A stretch of 64,000 nt of DNA from Streptomyces violaceusniger Tu 4113 (GCF_000147815.2 NC_015957.1:6262001-6326000); one strand, 5' to 3'; shown: positions 1 through 9,256, counted from the stretch's first letter. A program made the numbers and translations. Notes: a model not told the origin generated them from the sequence alone.

Positions 1-241
1 CCGGCGGCGGACACCTGCGTACGCTGCGCGACCGCCCGCCCCCGCTGACCGGCGCGGCGCCAAATGGCACCGGTGCGCGGACGGTCGTTTCATGGCCGGT
101 CCGCCCCGGCCGATGGGCTCAGACCACGGACGCGCGGTACGTCGAAGGATGTATGGGCGGTTTCATCAGTAGCTACGAGCTTCGTGGCGATGTGGGACGT
201 GAGGATGGCTGGAGTCACCGCGCCACCCGGAGGATCTCCCC

Positions 242-1210
242 ATGACCGAGCCGCACACCGGTACGCCCGCCCCCTCGACCGCCGCCGCCCTGCTCCGGGC
301 GCTGACCGGTGGTCTGGTGATGGCCACGGCGCTCGGCGTCGGCACGGCCCTGGGTCCGGTCGGCGCCGACGCCCTCGGCCTCACCGGCTTCGCGGCCCGG
401 GTGCTCCCGGGCGCGCTGGTCACGGCGCTGGCCGTGCCACTCGTACTCCTCCTCCTACGCCGGGGGCGTCGGCCCCCCGCGTGGCTCGGGTTCGGCGGGG
501 CGGGCGCGAGCCTGCGTGCGCTGCTGACCGGAGTGGGGGTGACGGCCGCCGCGGCCGCCCTCGTGCTCGGTGCGGGTACCGCCGCGGGCATGCTGCGCTG
601 GTCGCGTATCGAGCCCGCCGCCCTCGCCGGGTTCATCCTCTCGAACGGGGTGGTCGCCTTCCTGCTCGAAGCCCTGCCGGAGGAGACGACCCTGCGCGGC
701 TACGCCTGGACCTCACTGCGCACACGGTTCGGCGCTGCCGTGTCGGCCCTCGGCACGACGGCGGTGTTCCTGCTGGTGCCGGGGGCATCGACCGTGGTCG
801 GGGCAGCGACCGCGCAACTGGTCGGCGGCGATCCGGAACCGATCGGGTTCGCGCCGGACGGGCAGAACCCCGTCGACTACCTCATCCTCCTGACCGTGTT
901 CGGACTGACGCTCGTGGCGGCCCGGACGGCCGTGGGCCGGGCTCCGCTGTGGGCCGCCATCGGCACCCATCTGACCTTCCTGACCGTCAACCGGATCGCA
1001 CTGGAGGGCGACCGGCGCGGTGCGGGCTGGCACTCCGAGCAGACGACACCGGACGCGGTGCTGCTCGTCCCCGCCTATCTGCTGCTGGCCATTGCCGGTT
1101 TCGCGGTGTGCCGACGGGTCGCGCGACGGCGTGGCGCCGAGCCGCGACATGGCGCCGAGCCGCCCCGGGCGGTGGCAGAGCGGCCAGAACACCCGGCGCC
1201 ACGTGCGTGA
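242..1210 (+). CDS. CPBP family intramembrane metalloprotease-like protein
   Basis: A 322-residue, strongly hydrophobic membrane protein. It carries the CPBP (Abi/CAAX-protease) glutamate-arginine motif EETTLR at residues 147-152 and the last histidine/asparagine motif (GTHLTFLTVN, His243). The usual middle motif with a histidine (FxxxH) is not apparent where it would be expected after residue 165, so catalytic competence is uncertain. Family members cut or process prenylated or other membrane proteins, or act in bacteriocin self-protection; the substrate here is unknown. The ATG is preceded by a good GGAGG about eight bases upstream. A longer frame in another register covers the same DNA and is a shadow. 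Family call is confident, activity is not. Confidence 0.8.
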   Translation: MTEPHTGTPAPSTAAALLRALTGGLVMATALGVGTALGPVGADALGLTGFAARVLPGALVTALAVPLVLLLLRRGRRPPAWLGFGGAGASLRALLTGVGVTAAAAALVLGAGTAAGMLRWSRIEPAALAGFILSNGVVAFLLEALPEETTLRGYAWTSLRTRFGAAVSALGTTAVFLLVPGASTVVGAATAQLVGGDPEPIGFAPDGQNPVDYLILLTVFGLTLVAARTAVGRAPLWAAIGTHLTFLTVNRIALEGDRRGAGWHSEQTTPDAVLLVPAYLLLAIAGFAVCRRVARRRGAEPRHGAEPPRAVAERPEHPAPRA

Positions 1211-1239
1211 CGCGTTGATCGGCGCTGACGGGACCCCTG

Positions 1240-2166
1240 TCAGGTCGCGGTCCAGCTCTCGGGCCGTAACCCGTCGGTGTCGGTGAATCCGTACTCCCTG
1301 GCGAGCTGGGCGGAGCTCACCGACCGCTGGTTCCACCTGGCCCGGTCGGGATCGGCGGCCAGCGCGGCGACGGCACGGCCGACGTAGCGAGGGGACTCGG
1401 AGGACGCGAAGCCTCCGGGGGCGGTCGGGCGGCCCTCGCCCCTGTCCGGCAGCAAGGCGTCACGCCAGTTGTCCTCGCCGACTCCGTAGGCGTCGAGCAT
1501 CATCTCCGAGCGCAGCCAGCCCGGTGTGAGGGCGACCGCCGTCGCCCCGTACGGCGCCAGCTCGTGGCCCTGGGAGAAGGCCAGCCGGTTCACCGCGGTC
1601 TTCACCAGGTCGTAGAAGACCGAGATGCGATACCGGTCGGCGTTGTACGCGGCGGTGCCGTCGGTCATCTCGACGAGCAGACCACCCGGCGTGCCGATCA
1701 GCAGCGGCAGCAGGTGGTGCGAGGTGATCAGGTGGGTGTCGAGGCCGAGCCGGAGAATGCGCAGCCCGTCGTCGAGGCTGTGTTCCCAGATCGGGGTGTT
1801 CCAGTCGGCGGGCCCGCCCTTGAGCCGCTCGGCGCCCCAGATGTCGTTGACCAGGACGTCGATGCCGCCGTGCTCGTGGCGGATGCGCCGGGCCAGCCGC
1901 CCGACCTGCCCGGAGTCGAGATGGTCGGTGCGGATGGCGATGCCGGTGCCACCGAGCCGCGTGACGAACTCGGCCGTCTCCTCGATCGTCTCGGGCCGGT
2001 CGTAGTCCGACCCCTCCCTGCCCGACACGCTGCTGCGTCCGGTGCAGACGACGGTGGCGCCGGCCTCGCCCAGCGCGGCCGCGATCCCGCGCCCGGCGCC
2101 GCGGGTCGCCCCGGCGACGACGGCGACACGTCCGCGCAGTGCATCGTGATCGAGTGTCCGGCTCAC
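1240..2166 (-). CDS. SDR family NAD(P)-dependent oxidoreductase
   Basis: A 308-residue short-chain dehydrogenase/reductase. The Rossmann glycine motif is near the N terminus (GATRGAGRG) and the catalytic Tyr185-x3-Lys189 pair is present (YDLVK). The open frame runs further upstream, but homology to the family begins at the GTG at 2166, so that start was chosen; no strong Shine-Dalgarno is visible there. It converges on the CPBP gene with a gap of 29 bases. Substrate cannot be told from sequence. Confidence 0.8.
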   Translation of the reverse strand: MSRTLDHDALRGRVAVVAGATRGAGRGIAAALGEAGATVVCTGRSSVSGREGSDYDRPETIEETAEFVTRLGGTGIAIRTDHLDSGQVGRLARRIRHEHGGIDVLVNDIWGAERLKGGPADWNTPIWEHSLDDGLRILRLGLDTHLITSHHLLPLLIGTPGGLLVEMTDGTAAYNADRYRISVFYDLVKTAVNRLAFSQGHELAPYGATAVALTPGWLRSEMMLDAYGVGEDNWRDALLPDRGEGRPTAPGGFASSESPRYVGRAVAALAADPDRARWNQRSVSSAQLAREYGFTDTDGLRPESWTAT

Positions 2167-2353
2167 CGGATGAGTGTCGCAGACCGACGGGCGCACGCAC
2201 CGGACCGCACGGCCGTGGCGGATCAACCGTGCTGGCCCGGGCAGTAGTTGTCTCCCCGATGCCATCGCTTGGCCGATACCCCGAAGCCTGGCCACGTTTC
2301 GCCCGGTGAGACGATGCGGTCGCCCAATCTTCAACAATCGAAAAGGAGCGCGA

Positions 2354-3289
2354 ATGCATAAACGTCGTGGAATCGTGACCCCCCGCTGGAGAGTCGCGGC
2401 GGTCGCGTCCACGGTGGCCGTAGCGATCGCGGTTCCGGTGGCGATGGCCCAGGCTTCGGCCGAGCCACCACCGGAGGTCAGCGCCCAGGGCGCCTACCTG
2501 CTCGACACCGGTTCCAACAAGGAGCTGATGGCCAAGGACGCCAACACCAAGCGTCCGATGGCGAGCACCACCAAGATCATGACTGCCCTCGTGGTGCTCG
2601 AGACCCGAGGTCTGGACCTCAACCAGCAGGTCACCGTCAAGCAGGAATACCGCGACTATGTCACCAAGGCGGGCGCCAGCACGGCGGACCTGCAGACCGG
2701 TGACAAACTCACCGTCAACCAGTTGCTGTACGCGTTGATGCTGCCGTCCGGCTGTGACGCCGCGATGGCGCTGGCCGACACCTTCGGCACCGGCGACACC
2801 ACCGCCGAGCGCACCAAGTCCTTCATCTCCAAGATGAACGCGAAGGCGAAGGACCTGGGGCTGGCCAACACCAACTACGACTCCTTCGACGGTGTCTCGG
2901 CCGACAGCGACAACTACTCGACGCCCCGTGACGTGGCGCAGCTCACCCGCCGCGCCATGGACAACGCGACGTTCGACACGGTCGTCAAGTCGGTGTCCAC
3001 CAAGCAGGAGGCACCGGCGGCCAACGGCCACACCCGGTACTACTCCTGGGACAACACCAACCAGTTGCTGGGCTCGTACCAGGGCGCGATCGGCGTCAAG
3101 ACCGGGACCACCACCCCCGCCGGACCCTGTCTGGTGTTCGCCGCCAAGCGCGGTGACAAGGAGGTCGTGGGAGTCGTGCTCAACGACGCGGACCGCTACC
3201 CGGACGCGAAGAAGATGCTCGACTGGACGTACGACACCACCACCGAGGTGAAGTGGCGCCAGCTTCCCAAGGGCGCCCAGCGGGACTGA
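2354..3289 (+). CDS. D-alanyl-D-alanine carboxypeptidase (S11 family)
   Basis: A 311-residue secreted or membrane-attached low-molecular-weight penicillin-binding protein that trims the terminal D-Ala from peptidoglycan stem peptides outside the membrane. An N-terminal signal sequence covers about residues 12-37. The three active-site motifs are visible: SxxK (Ser71, Lys74), the second motif as Ser132-Gly-Cys (Cys replaces the usual Asn) and KTG at Lys249. The ATG has an AAAGGAG site five bases upstream, which decides the start against the longer open frame. There is no C-terminal amphipathic anchor of the PBP5 type in view; the protein ends soon after the catalytic domain. A strong terminator follows. 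Confidence 0.9.
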   Translation: MHKRRGIVTPRWRVAAVASTVAVAIAVPVAMAQASAEPPPEVSAQGAYLLDTGSNKELMAKDANTKRPMASTTKIMTALVVLETRGLDLNQQVTVKQEYRDYVTKAGASTADLQTGDKLTVNQLLYALMLPSGCDAAMALADTFGTGDTTAERTKSFISKMNAKAKDLGLANTNYDSFDGVSADSDNYSTPRDVAQLTRRAMDNATFDTVVKSVSTKQEAPAANGHTRYYSWDNTNQLLGSYQGAIGVKTGTTTPAGPCLVFAAKRGDKEVVGVVLNDADRYPDAKKMLDWTYDTTTEVKWRQLPKGAQRD

Positions 3290-3316
3290 TCCACAAGCCC
3301 CGCAAAGGCGACAGCA

Positions 3317-3353
3317 CGGTGCCCCGGCCGGACTCGTTCCAGCCGGGGCACCG
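3317..3353 (+). terminator. Rho-independent-type hairpin after the carboxypeptidase
   Basis: Arms CGGTGCCCCGGC and GCCGGGGCACCG are perfect complements around a 13-base loop. The position, 27 bases after the stop, fits a terminator; no clear T-run follows, as is common in high-GC actinobacteria. The remaining bases up to the esterase start at 3615 hold nothing recognisable. Confidence 0.75.
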
Positions 3354-3614
3354 GTGCTTGGGCGCGCCCGCGCCCTCGGGTTTCCTTGGAGTACGGGAGC
3401 GGACGCGGGGAAGGCGCTGGTCGGGAGAGCCGAGGGTCAGGGGCGGGCGCACCGAAGGAAAGGGGCGCCCGCCCCGGGGGTTCCCGCCGTGCCACGCTGG
3501 GCTTCCGCTGCCACCGCTGAGCTTCTGTACCGGCGCTCAAGCGCAACACAGCACTCTTTGAGGACAGTTGGGGTAGCCGCCCCGCCGCCCCGCCGTCCTC
3601 GAACGGAGTCGACC

Positions 3615-4577
3615 ATGGCCTTCACCCTCGACCCTGAGCTCGCCGCGGTGCTGCAGGCCCTCGCCGAGCAGAGTGGCCCCACTCCCCCGCCCGCACGCGA
3701 CGACTGGCGGACGCTGCGCGCCAGGGGCACGGCCTCGATGCGGTGGCTGGCCTCCCTGCTCCCGGCCTACCCCTCCGGCTTTCCCCTGGTGAAGGCGGAT
3801 TCGCACAAGGTGCGGTCCGCGGACGGGGCGGAGATCCTCGTCCGCTGGTACGAGAAGGCCGACTCCGCGCCGGGTTCCGCGGTCGTCTACGCCCATGGCG
3901 GTGGGATGATCGCCGGCAGCGTCGACCTCTACGACTCCGTCGTCGCCGGGTACGTCCAGACGACCGGGGTGCCGTTCCTGTCCGTCGACTACCGCCTGGC
4001 CCCCGACGCGGCCACCGGCACCGGCCCCGTCGAGGACGTGTTCGCCGCGCTGGCCTGGTTGGGCGGCCAGGCGGCCGAGCTGAGGGTCGACCCCCGCCGC
4101 ATCGCCGTCATGGGCGACAGCGCCGGGGGCGGGCTCGCCGCGGGCACGGCGATCCTCGCCCGTGAGCGGGGAGTTCCCCTCGCTCGCCAGGCGCTTCTGT
4201 ATCCCATGCTGGACGACCGCACTCTCACCCCGGATCCACGGCTGAGCCCGTATGTCGCCTGGACCTGGGACGACAACTGGACCGGTTGGCACGCCCTGCT
4301 GGGCACGGCTTTCGGCACCGACGCCGTGCCGCCGGAGGCGGCGCCCGCGCGCGTCGCCACCCTCGCGGGCCTGGCACCCGCCTATGTCGAGGTCGGAGAG
4401 CTCGACATCTTCCGCGCCGAGGCCGTCACCTACGCACAGCGGCTCGCCGAGGCCGATGTCTCCACCGAACTGCATGTCCACAGCGGGGCCATCCACGAGT
4501 ACGACCGCCTCGCCCCCGCCTCCCGGCTTGCCCGCCGCGCCGTTGAGGACCGCAGGCGGGTGATCTCCGCGCTCTGA
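3615..4577 (+). CDS. alpha/beta hydrolase, HSL-type esterase/lipase
   Basis: A 320-residue alpha/beta-fold hydrolase of the hormone-sensitive lipase (family IV) type. The oxyanion-hole motif HGGG begins at His94 and the nucleophile elbow GDSAGG has Ser169; an Asp in the GELDIF segment and a His in the SGAIHEYD segment complete the likely triad. No signal peptide is seen, so it is probably cytoplasmic, acting on short-chain esters or lactones. The frame is open further upstream, but the ATG at 3615 follows an ACGGAG site and matches the family N terminus. A monocistronic unit with its own terminator. Confidence 0.85.
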   Translation: MAFTLDPELAAVLQALAEQSGPTPPPARDDWRTLRARGTASMRWLASLLPAYPSGFPLVKADSHKVRSADGAEILVRWYEKADSAPGSAVVYAHGGGMIAGSVDLYDSVVAGYVQTTGVPFLSVDYRLAPDAATGTGPVEDVFAALAWLGGQAAELRVDPRRIAVMGDSAGGGLAAGTAILARERGVPLARQALLYPMLDDRTLTPDPRLSPYVAWTWDDNWTGWHALLGTAFGTDAVPPEAAPARVATLAGLAPAYVEVGELDIFRAEAVTYAQRLAEADVSTELHVHSGAIHEYDRLAPASRLARRAVEDRRRVISAL

Positions 4578-4705
4578 GAGCCCGTCATGAGCCGGAGCGG
4601 AGATCCGGCACCACTCGCCCGCCCGCGTCGATCGCGCCGGTCGAGCAGGACGCGGTGGGCGAACCCGTCCCCGCCATCAGCCGGCCCCACCGCCACGTGG
4701 CGATC

Positions 4706-4740
4706 CGCCCGGGCCGGAAGCGTTCGCTTCGGCCCGGGCG
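4706..4740 (+). terminator. strong GC hairpin after the esterase
   Basis: Two arms of about 16 bases (CGCCCGGGCCGGAAGCG and CGCTTCGGCCCGGGCG) pair with one bulged G and a two-base loop. It lies in the 320-base gap between the esterase and the next gene; nothing else was recognised in that gap. Confidence 0.75.
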
Positions 4741-4897
4741 TGTGCTCGCCGGCCCTCCACCTTCCCTTGCACGCGGGTAACACCAGCAATGCCAGATGTG
4801 CAATTGCCGTTCATCGATGAGGTTGCCTACCGTCGAGGCGCAGACGGCGAAGCGCGCGCCAAGCCTCCCCTCTCTTCACCACTCGCGGGAGCACCTC

Positions 4898-5722
4898 ATG
4901 TCCACTGCCACCGGCACCACCCCCGACACCGGCCTCGACGCCACCTTGCTCAACCCGGTCACCGCCGCCCTACGCACCGCCGGCGAACTGCTGCGGAAGC
5001 GCCACACCCCACAGGCCCGCGGTGTGGCCCTCGACGAGATCGTCACGGAGATCCACGCCAATGACGACGCCGTACTCGACGTCCTGAAGGCGCCACTGAT
5101 GGCCGCGAGGCCCGGCGCGCGCTGGGCCGAGGACGAGTTGGAAGGCGGTGCGCTGCCTCCGGGCGAGTGGTGGATCGTCGACCCCGCCGAGGGCAATATC
5201 AACCATGTGCACGGCATGGACGACTGGGCCGTGACCGCCACCCTCGTCCGCGACAACCACCCGGTCCTCACCGTCGTCCACCTTCCGCCGACCGGCGACT
5301 GGTACACCGCGGTGGCCGGTCAGGGCGCCCATCTGAACGGGGCGCCGCTGCGGGTGTCGGCCAAGACGGAGCTGGGCGCGGCCCTCGTCGGCACGGGCCA
5401 GGCCCGGCCCGGCGAGGACGAGCGCACGTTCCACCGGATCGGCGCCTCGGTCACGCAGATGCTGATCCACGGCCTGGTCGTCCGTGTCTCCGTGCCCGCC
5501 ACCCTGCAGCTGATCCATGTCGCCGCCGGACGCATGGACGCGTTCTGGCAGTTCTCCGATGTGCGCTCGGGTCTGGTGGCCGGGGCCCTGCTGGTCGCCG
5601 AGGCCGGGGGCACGGTCACCGACAGCCAGGGCAATCCATGGGACCTGGCCAGCCGTGACTTCCTGGCCACCGCCCCCGGTATCCACACCGCGGCCGTCGC
5701 CGTCCTGTCGCCTTGCGCCTGA
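4898..5722 (+). CDS. inositol monophosphatase family protein with altered metal motif
   Basis: A 274-residue protein with the layout of the FIG/IMPase superfamily (Mg-dependent sugar-phosphate phosphatases). The WAEDE segment matches the first acidic motif and the central motif reads VDPAEGNINHVHG, where most members have DPxDGTxNF: the second Asp is Glu and Thr is Asn. The C-terminal motif is also modified but keeps AEAGG. It may be a divergent phosphatase or a non-canonical enzyme. The ATG at 4898 follows GCGGGAG. Downstream, a 38-base tandem duplication covers the stop codon and leads into the frameshifted reductase gene, with which it probably formed an operon. Confidence 0.7.
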   Translation: MSTATGTTPDTGLDATLLNPVTAALRTAGELLRKRHTPQARGVALDEIVTEIHANDDAVLDVLKAPLMAARPGARWAEDELEGGALPPGEWWIVDPAEGNINHVHGMDDWAVTATLVRDNHPVLTVVHLPPTGDWYTAVAGQGAHLNGAPLRVSAKTELGAALVGTGQARPGEDERTFHRIGASVTQMLIHGLVVRVSVPATLQLIHVAAGRMDAFWQFSDVRSGLVAGALLVAEAGGTVTDSQGNPWDLASRDFLATAPGIHTAAVAVLSPCA

Positions 5723-5777
5723 CCACCCGCACCCAGCAGGTCCTGTCGCGCATCGCCCGACCACCCGCACCCAGCAA
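5702..5777 (+). repeat. 38-base tandem duplication spanning the IMPase stop codon
   Basis: Bases 5702-5739 and 5740-5777 are two copies of the same 38-base unit with six mismatches. The first copy contains the real stop of the upstream gene; in the second copy the matching TGA is CGA. The second copy ends in the AAGGAG that serves the next gene. Confidence 0.8.
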
Positions 5778-5790
5778 GGAGCACATCCGC

Positions 5791-6446
5791 ATGACCAGCA
5801 TCGGCATCCTCGGCACCGGACGCGTCGGCAGCGGTCTCGCCCGCGCCCTGGCCACCGCCGGACACCAGATCACCCTCGGCCACCGGCAGCCGCCCCAGGA
5901 GACCGCGGCCGACGAGCCCGGCACCACCGTCCCGGCGATCCACCACGCCGACCAGCGCACCACCGCCGCCACCACCGAGATCGTCATCAACGCCACCCCT
6001 GGTGACACCGCCCTGGAACGCCTCTCCGCCCTGCACACCGAGCTGGCGGGCAAGATCCTCATCGATGTCTCCACCGCCACCCGGCACACCTCCGACGGGA
6101 CGGGCTTCCCTCCGACCTGTGCTATCCCGGCGGCAGCCTGGCCGAGCAGCTTCAGGAGGCCCTGCCCGCGACCCGGGTGGTCAAGACCCTCAACACCATG
6201 CTCTTCCCCGTCATGACCGCCCCCGCCGACCTGTCCACCCCGCCCACCGCCTACCTGTCCGGCGACGACGCCGACGCCAAGGCCATCGCCACGGACTTCC
6301 TCGCCGACCTCGGCTGGAAACCCGAGTGGATCGAGGACCTCGGCGACATCACCACCGCACGCGCCACCGAGGCCCTCGTCCTGCTCGTGCCCCATGTGCT
6401 GCGCCGCCAGGGGTTCCGGCCGTTCGCCGTCTCCCTGGCCCGCTGA
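5791..6446 (+). pseudogene. F420-dependent NADP reductase-like NAD(P)-binding protein, frameshifted
   Basis: The first part encodes a Rossmann start (IGILGTGRVGSGLA) typical of NADP oxidoreductase, coenzyme F420-dependent type. The reading frame is lost at about 6102-6104. Downstream, in the next frame, translation continues the same protein (DLCYPGGSLAEQL, then VVKTLNTMLFPVM, then SGDDADAK) to a stop at 6446. Restoring one G in the GGG run near 6102 would give a single protein of about 219 residues with the sequence expected for the family. So this is either a one-base deletion that killed the gene or a sequencing error. AAGGAG lies ahead of the ATG. Confidence 0.8.
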
Positions 6447-6526
6447 ACCTCCGCGCACCAACCGCAGAACCCGAAGCCAACATTGTTCGTCTTCTCCTTC
6501 GAACAGCCGCCGGACGAAGGACGCGC

Positions 6527-8041
6527 ATGACAGGCAGAGACGGGGAGACGACGGGAAGCCCCACCACGGGGCCGGCCGACCCGGGCGGGCAGCGCAAGGG
6601 GCGCCGCCCGCTGCGGATCGCTCTGCTGATCGTGGTGTCGTTCCTGGTGCTGCTCGGCGGCGGGGTGGGCTGGGTCTACTTCAAGCTGAACGGCAACATC
6701 ACCACCTTCGGGGCGGACGGCCTCTCGGACAATCGGCCCGAGGGCAACGCCGCCGGCCAGAACGTGCTGGTCATCGGATCGGACACCCGGTCGGGCGACA
6801 ACAGCAAGCTGGGCGGCGGCACCGGGGACGTGGGCCGTTCGGACACCGCCCTCGTGCTGCATGTCTACTCCGATGGCAAGCACGCGGTCGGGGTGTCGAT
6901 ACCCCGCGACACCCTGGTCGACATCCCGCCGTGCCGGCAGCCCGACGGCAAATGGACCAGGACGCAGCGCAACACCATGTTCAACTCGGCGTTCTCCGTG
7001 GGCGAGACGGCGCAGGGCAACCCGGCCTGCACCCAGAACACCGTCGAGAAGCTGACCGGGCTGCGCATGGACCACACCGTCGTCATCGACTTCGAGGGCT
7101 TCGCGCGGATGACCTCCGCGGTCGGCGGGGTGCAGGTGTGTGTGCCCCAGGACGTCTATGAACGCGATCTGAGCCCCAACCGCGGCACCCGCGGCAAGCG
7201 CATCTTCAGCAAGGGGGTGCAGACGGTCTCCGGGCAGAAGGCGCTGGACTACGTCCGCATCCGCCACGGCATCGGCGACGGCTCCGACATCGGGCGCATA
7301 CAACGGCAGCAGGCCTTCATCTCCAGTCTGTTCAAGAAGGTGAAGGGCCAGGGGTTCGACCCGACCACGCTGTATCCGCTGGCGGACGCGGCCACCAAGT
7401 CCATGACCGTGGACCCGGGGCTCGGGTCCGCCAAGAAGCTGATGTCCTTCGCCATGTCGCTGAAGGACATCGATCTGCACAACACCAAGTTCCTCACCAT
7501 TCCCTGGCGCTACCAGGGCGAACGCGTGGCCGTGGTCCAGCCCGACGCCGATGCGCTGTGGGCCGATATCAGGGCCGACCGCACCATCGACGGGAAGGCG
7601 GCCGGTGGGAAGAAGGACGGGCATCGGGCCTCGGCCACCCCGAGCGCCACGTCCACCGTGGCGGGCGCGGGCATCAGCGTCACCGTGTACAACGGCACCA
7701 CCACCCCCGGGCTCGCCGCACGCGCTGCGGACACCCTCACGACACATGGCTTCACCGTGGCCGGCGCCACGAACGCCGACAGCCAGGACCACGCCACCAC
7801 CGTGATCGGCTACGGCCCCGGCGAGCGGGACAAGGCCCGGACCGTGGCCCAGCTCTTCCCCGGCGCGGGACTGCGGCCCGCCACCACCCCGGGTATCAGC
7901 GTCACCCTGGGGCAGACGTATCTCACCGCGCCCTCTCCCGGCGCCTCCACGCCCTCCACACCCTCCGCGCTGCCCTCGAAGGTGGCCGAGGACGCCCGCT
8001 CCGCCGACGACGACCCCTGCTCCAATCTGTCCTATGGCTGA
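6527..8041 (+). CDS. LCP (LytR-CpsA-Psr) family protein with LytR_C domain
   Basis: A 504-residue membrane-anchored enzyme of the family that attaches teichoic-acid-like or other polymers to peptidoglycan from lipid-linked donors. A short basic cytoplasmic tail (to about residue 27) precedes one transmembrane helix (about 28-50). The LCP domain follows with its signature segments NVLVIGSDTR, GRSDTALV and SIPRDTLVDIP, whose Asp and Arg residues bind the pyrophosphate. The C-terminal LytR_C domain (about residues 385-465, ISVTVYNGTTTPGLA) ends in a Pro/Ser tail. The start was set by the ATG after GAAGGA and by the basic N terminus; the open frame upstream is not protein-like. Confidence 0.88.
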   Translation: MTGRDGETTGSPTTGPADPGGQRKGRRPLRIALLIVVSFLVLLGGGVGWVYFKLNGNITTFGADGLSDNRPEGNAAGQNVLVIGSDTRSGDNSKLGGGTGDVGRSDTALVLHVYSDGKHAVGVSIPRDTLVDIPPCRQPDGKWTRTQRNTMFNSAFSVGETAQGNPACTQNTVEKLTGLRMDHTVVIDFEGFARMTSAVGGVQVCVPQDVYERDLSPNRGTRGKRIFSKGVQTVSGQKALDYVRIRHGIGDGSDIGRIQRQQAFISSLFKKVKGQGFDPTTLYPLADAATKSMTVDPGLGSAKKLMSFAMSLKDIDLHNTKFLTIPWRYQGERVAVVQPDADALWADIRADRTIDGKAAGGKKDGHRASATPSATSTVAGAGISVTVYNGTTTPGLAARAADTLTTHGFTVAGATNADSQDHATTVIGYGPGERDKARTVAQLFPGAGLRPATTPGISVTLGQTYLTAPSPGASTPSTPSALPSKVAEDARSADDDPCSNLSYG

Positions 8042-8158
8042 CCGGCGTTCTTCACGCGCTGTTCAGGCATGGCGCCCGCTCCCCTGGGCATCCGGAGATC
8101 AAGCCGCTCACCCCGGCACGGCACGACCGCACCAGAGCACAACGAAGGGGACGACAAC

Positions 8159-8425
8159 GTGGGTATCGTGAGCTGGATCATCCTCGGCCTGCTGGCCGGA
8201 GTCATCGCCAAGATCATTCTCCCCGGGCGTGACCCGGGCGGGCTGGTCGGCACCACGATCATCGGCATCGCGGGCGCCTTCGTGGGCGGCTGGATCTCCG
8301 CGCAGTTCTTCGACCGGGAGGTCCAGAAGGAGTTCTTCGACCCCGCCACCTGGGGCGCGGCGATCGGCGGCGCGTTCGTTCTCCTCGTCCTGTACCGCCT
8401 GCTGTTCGGCAATTCACGGAACTGA
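8159..8425 (+). CDS. GlsB/YeaQ/YmgE family stress-response membrane protein
   Basis: An 88-residue integral membrane protein with three hydrophobic segments: GIVSWIILGLLAGVIAKII, then the Gly-rich TIIGIAGAFVGGW, then GGAFVLLVLYRLLF. The pattern, including LPGRDPGG after the first helix, is the transglycosylase-associated / YeaQ family signature. Function is poorly known; members are induced by stress. Start is a GTG after GAAGGGG; an upstream extension is not family-like. Confidence 0.85.
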   Translation: MGIVSWIILGLLAGVIAKIILPGRDPGGLVGTTIIGIAGAFVGGWISAQFFDREVQKEFFDPATWGAAIGGAFVLLVLYRLLFGNSRN

Positions 8426-8443
8426 CGGCGCGCAGGCCACGCC

Positions 8444-9256
8444 TCAGGACGCCGCCGCGCCCGCGAGCCGGCGGACCGTACGGGCGGAGCGGGACCCGGG
8501 GTCGGCCGTGATCAGGACCACCTCCTGGTCGTCCTCGGGTACCAGCAGGACATCGCAGTTCAGCTTGAGCGTTCCGGCCGTGGGGTGGTCGATGGTCTTG
8601 GTCCGGTGGCCGGGCGCATGGACCGGACGCTCGTCCCAGATCTGCCGGAACTCCTCGCTGCCGGTGCGCAGTTCGCCCAGCAGCGCGGTGAGCGCCGTGT
8701 CACGGGGGTAACGGTCGGCGGCCCGGCGCAGCCGTGCGACCACGATGTGGCCGAACTCCTCGGCGCTGGAGCTCTCGTACGCATGGCCCCGGGCCAGGAA
8801 ACGGCGGCGTGCGAGGTTGCTGTGCCGACAGAGGTCCTCGCCGAGCAGGGCCTGCGCCAGCGGGTTCCAGGCGACCACGTCGTAGGCCGCGTCGGTGACG
8901 ATCGCCCCGGTGTCGGGCAGCCGCCGCAGCATCTGGGCGATATGCGGGCGGACCCGCCGCACCGCGCGCACACCCGGGGGCGCGCTCGTCCCCGCGAGCC
9001 GGAACAGATGGCTGCGCTCGGCGGGCGCGAGCCGCAGCGCCCCCGCCAGCCCGTCCAGGACGCGCGGCGAGGGCCGAGGGCCCCGGGCCTGCTCCAGGCG
9101 GGTGTAGTAGTCGACCGAGATATGGGCCAGCTCCGCCACCTCCTCCCGCCGCAGACCCGGCGTACGGCGGTGGGGGTCGGCGGGCAGACCGATGTCCTGG
9201 GGGCGCAGCCCCTCGCGGCGGTCCCGCAGGAAGCGGGCCAGTTCGTGCCTCGCCAT
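8444..9256 (-). CDS. XRE-type regulator with MmyB-like ligand-binding domain
   Basis: A 270-residue transcription regulator. The N-terminal helix-turn-helix (about residues 8-75) contains RTPGLRREEVAELAHISVDYYTRLEQ-type residues, the hallmark of this actinobacterial XRE group. The remainder (about 100-265) matches the MmyB-like PAS-type domain that binds a lipid or other small ligand. It is divergent from the SDR gene at 9328, and the 71-base gap carries two palindromes. The usual arrangement is repression of the neighbouring reductase until a ligand is bound. Confidence 0.85.
   Translation of the reverse strand: MARHELARFLRDRREGLRPQDIGLPADPHRRTPGLRREEVAELAHISVDYYTRLEQARGPRPSPRVLDGLAGALRLAPAERSHLFRLAGTSAPPGVRAVRRVRPHIAQMLRRLPDTGAIVTDAAYDVVAWNPLAQALLGEDLCRHSNLARRRFLARGHAYESSSAEEFGHIVVARLRRAADRYPRDTALTALLGELRTGSEEFRQIWDERPVHAPGHRTKTIDHPTAGTLKLNCDVLLVPEDDQEVVLITADPGSRSARTVRRLAGAAAS

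Noticed and set aside
1..241. Possible 3' end of a gene before the CPBP gene
   Set aside because: A plus-strand frame is open from the window edge to about 245, but the translated residues are not protein-like and no family was recognised; left unannotated.
2747..2755. Ser-Gly-Cys instead of Ser-x-Asn in the carboxypeptidase as sign of inactivation
   Set aside because: The other two motifs are intact and this variant is, as far as I recall, usual in actinobacterial members, so no loss of function is claimed.
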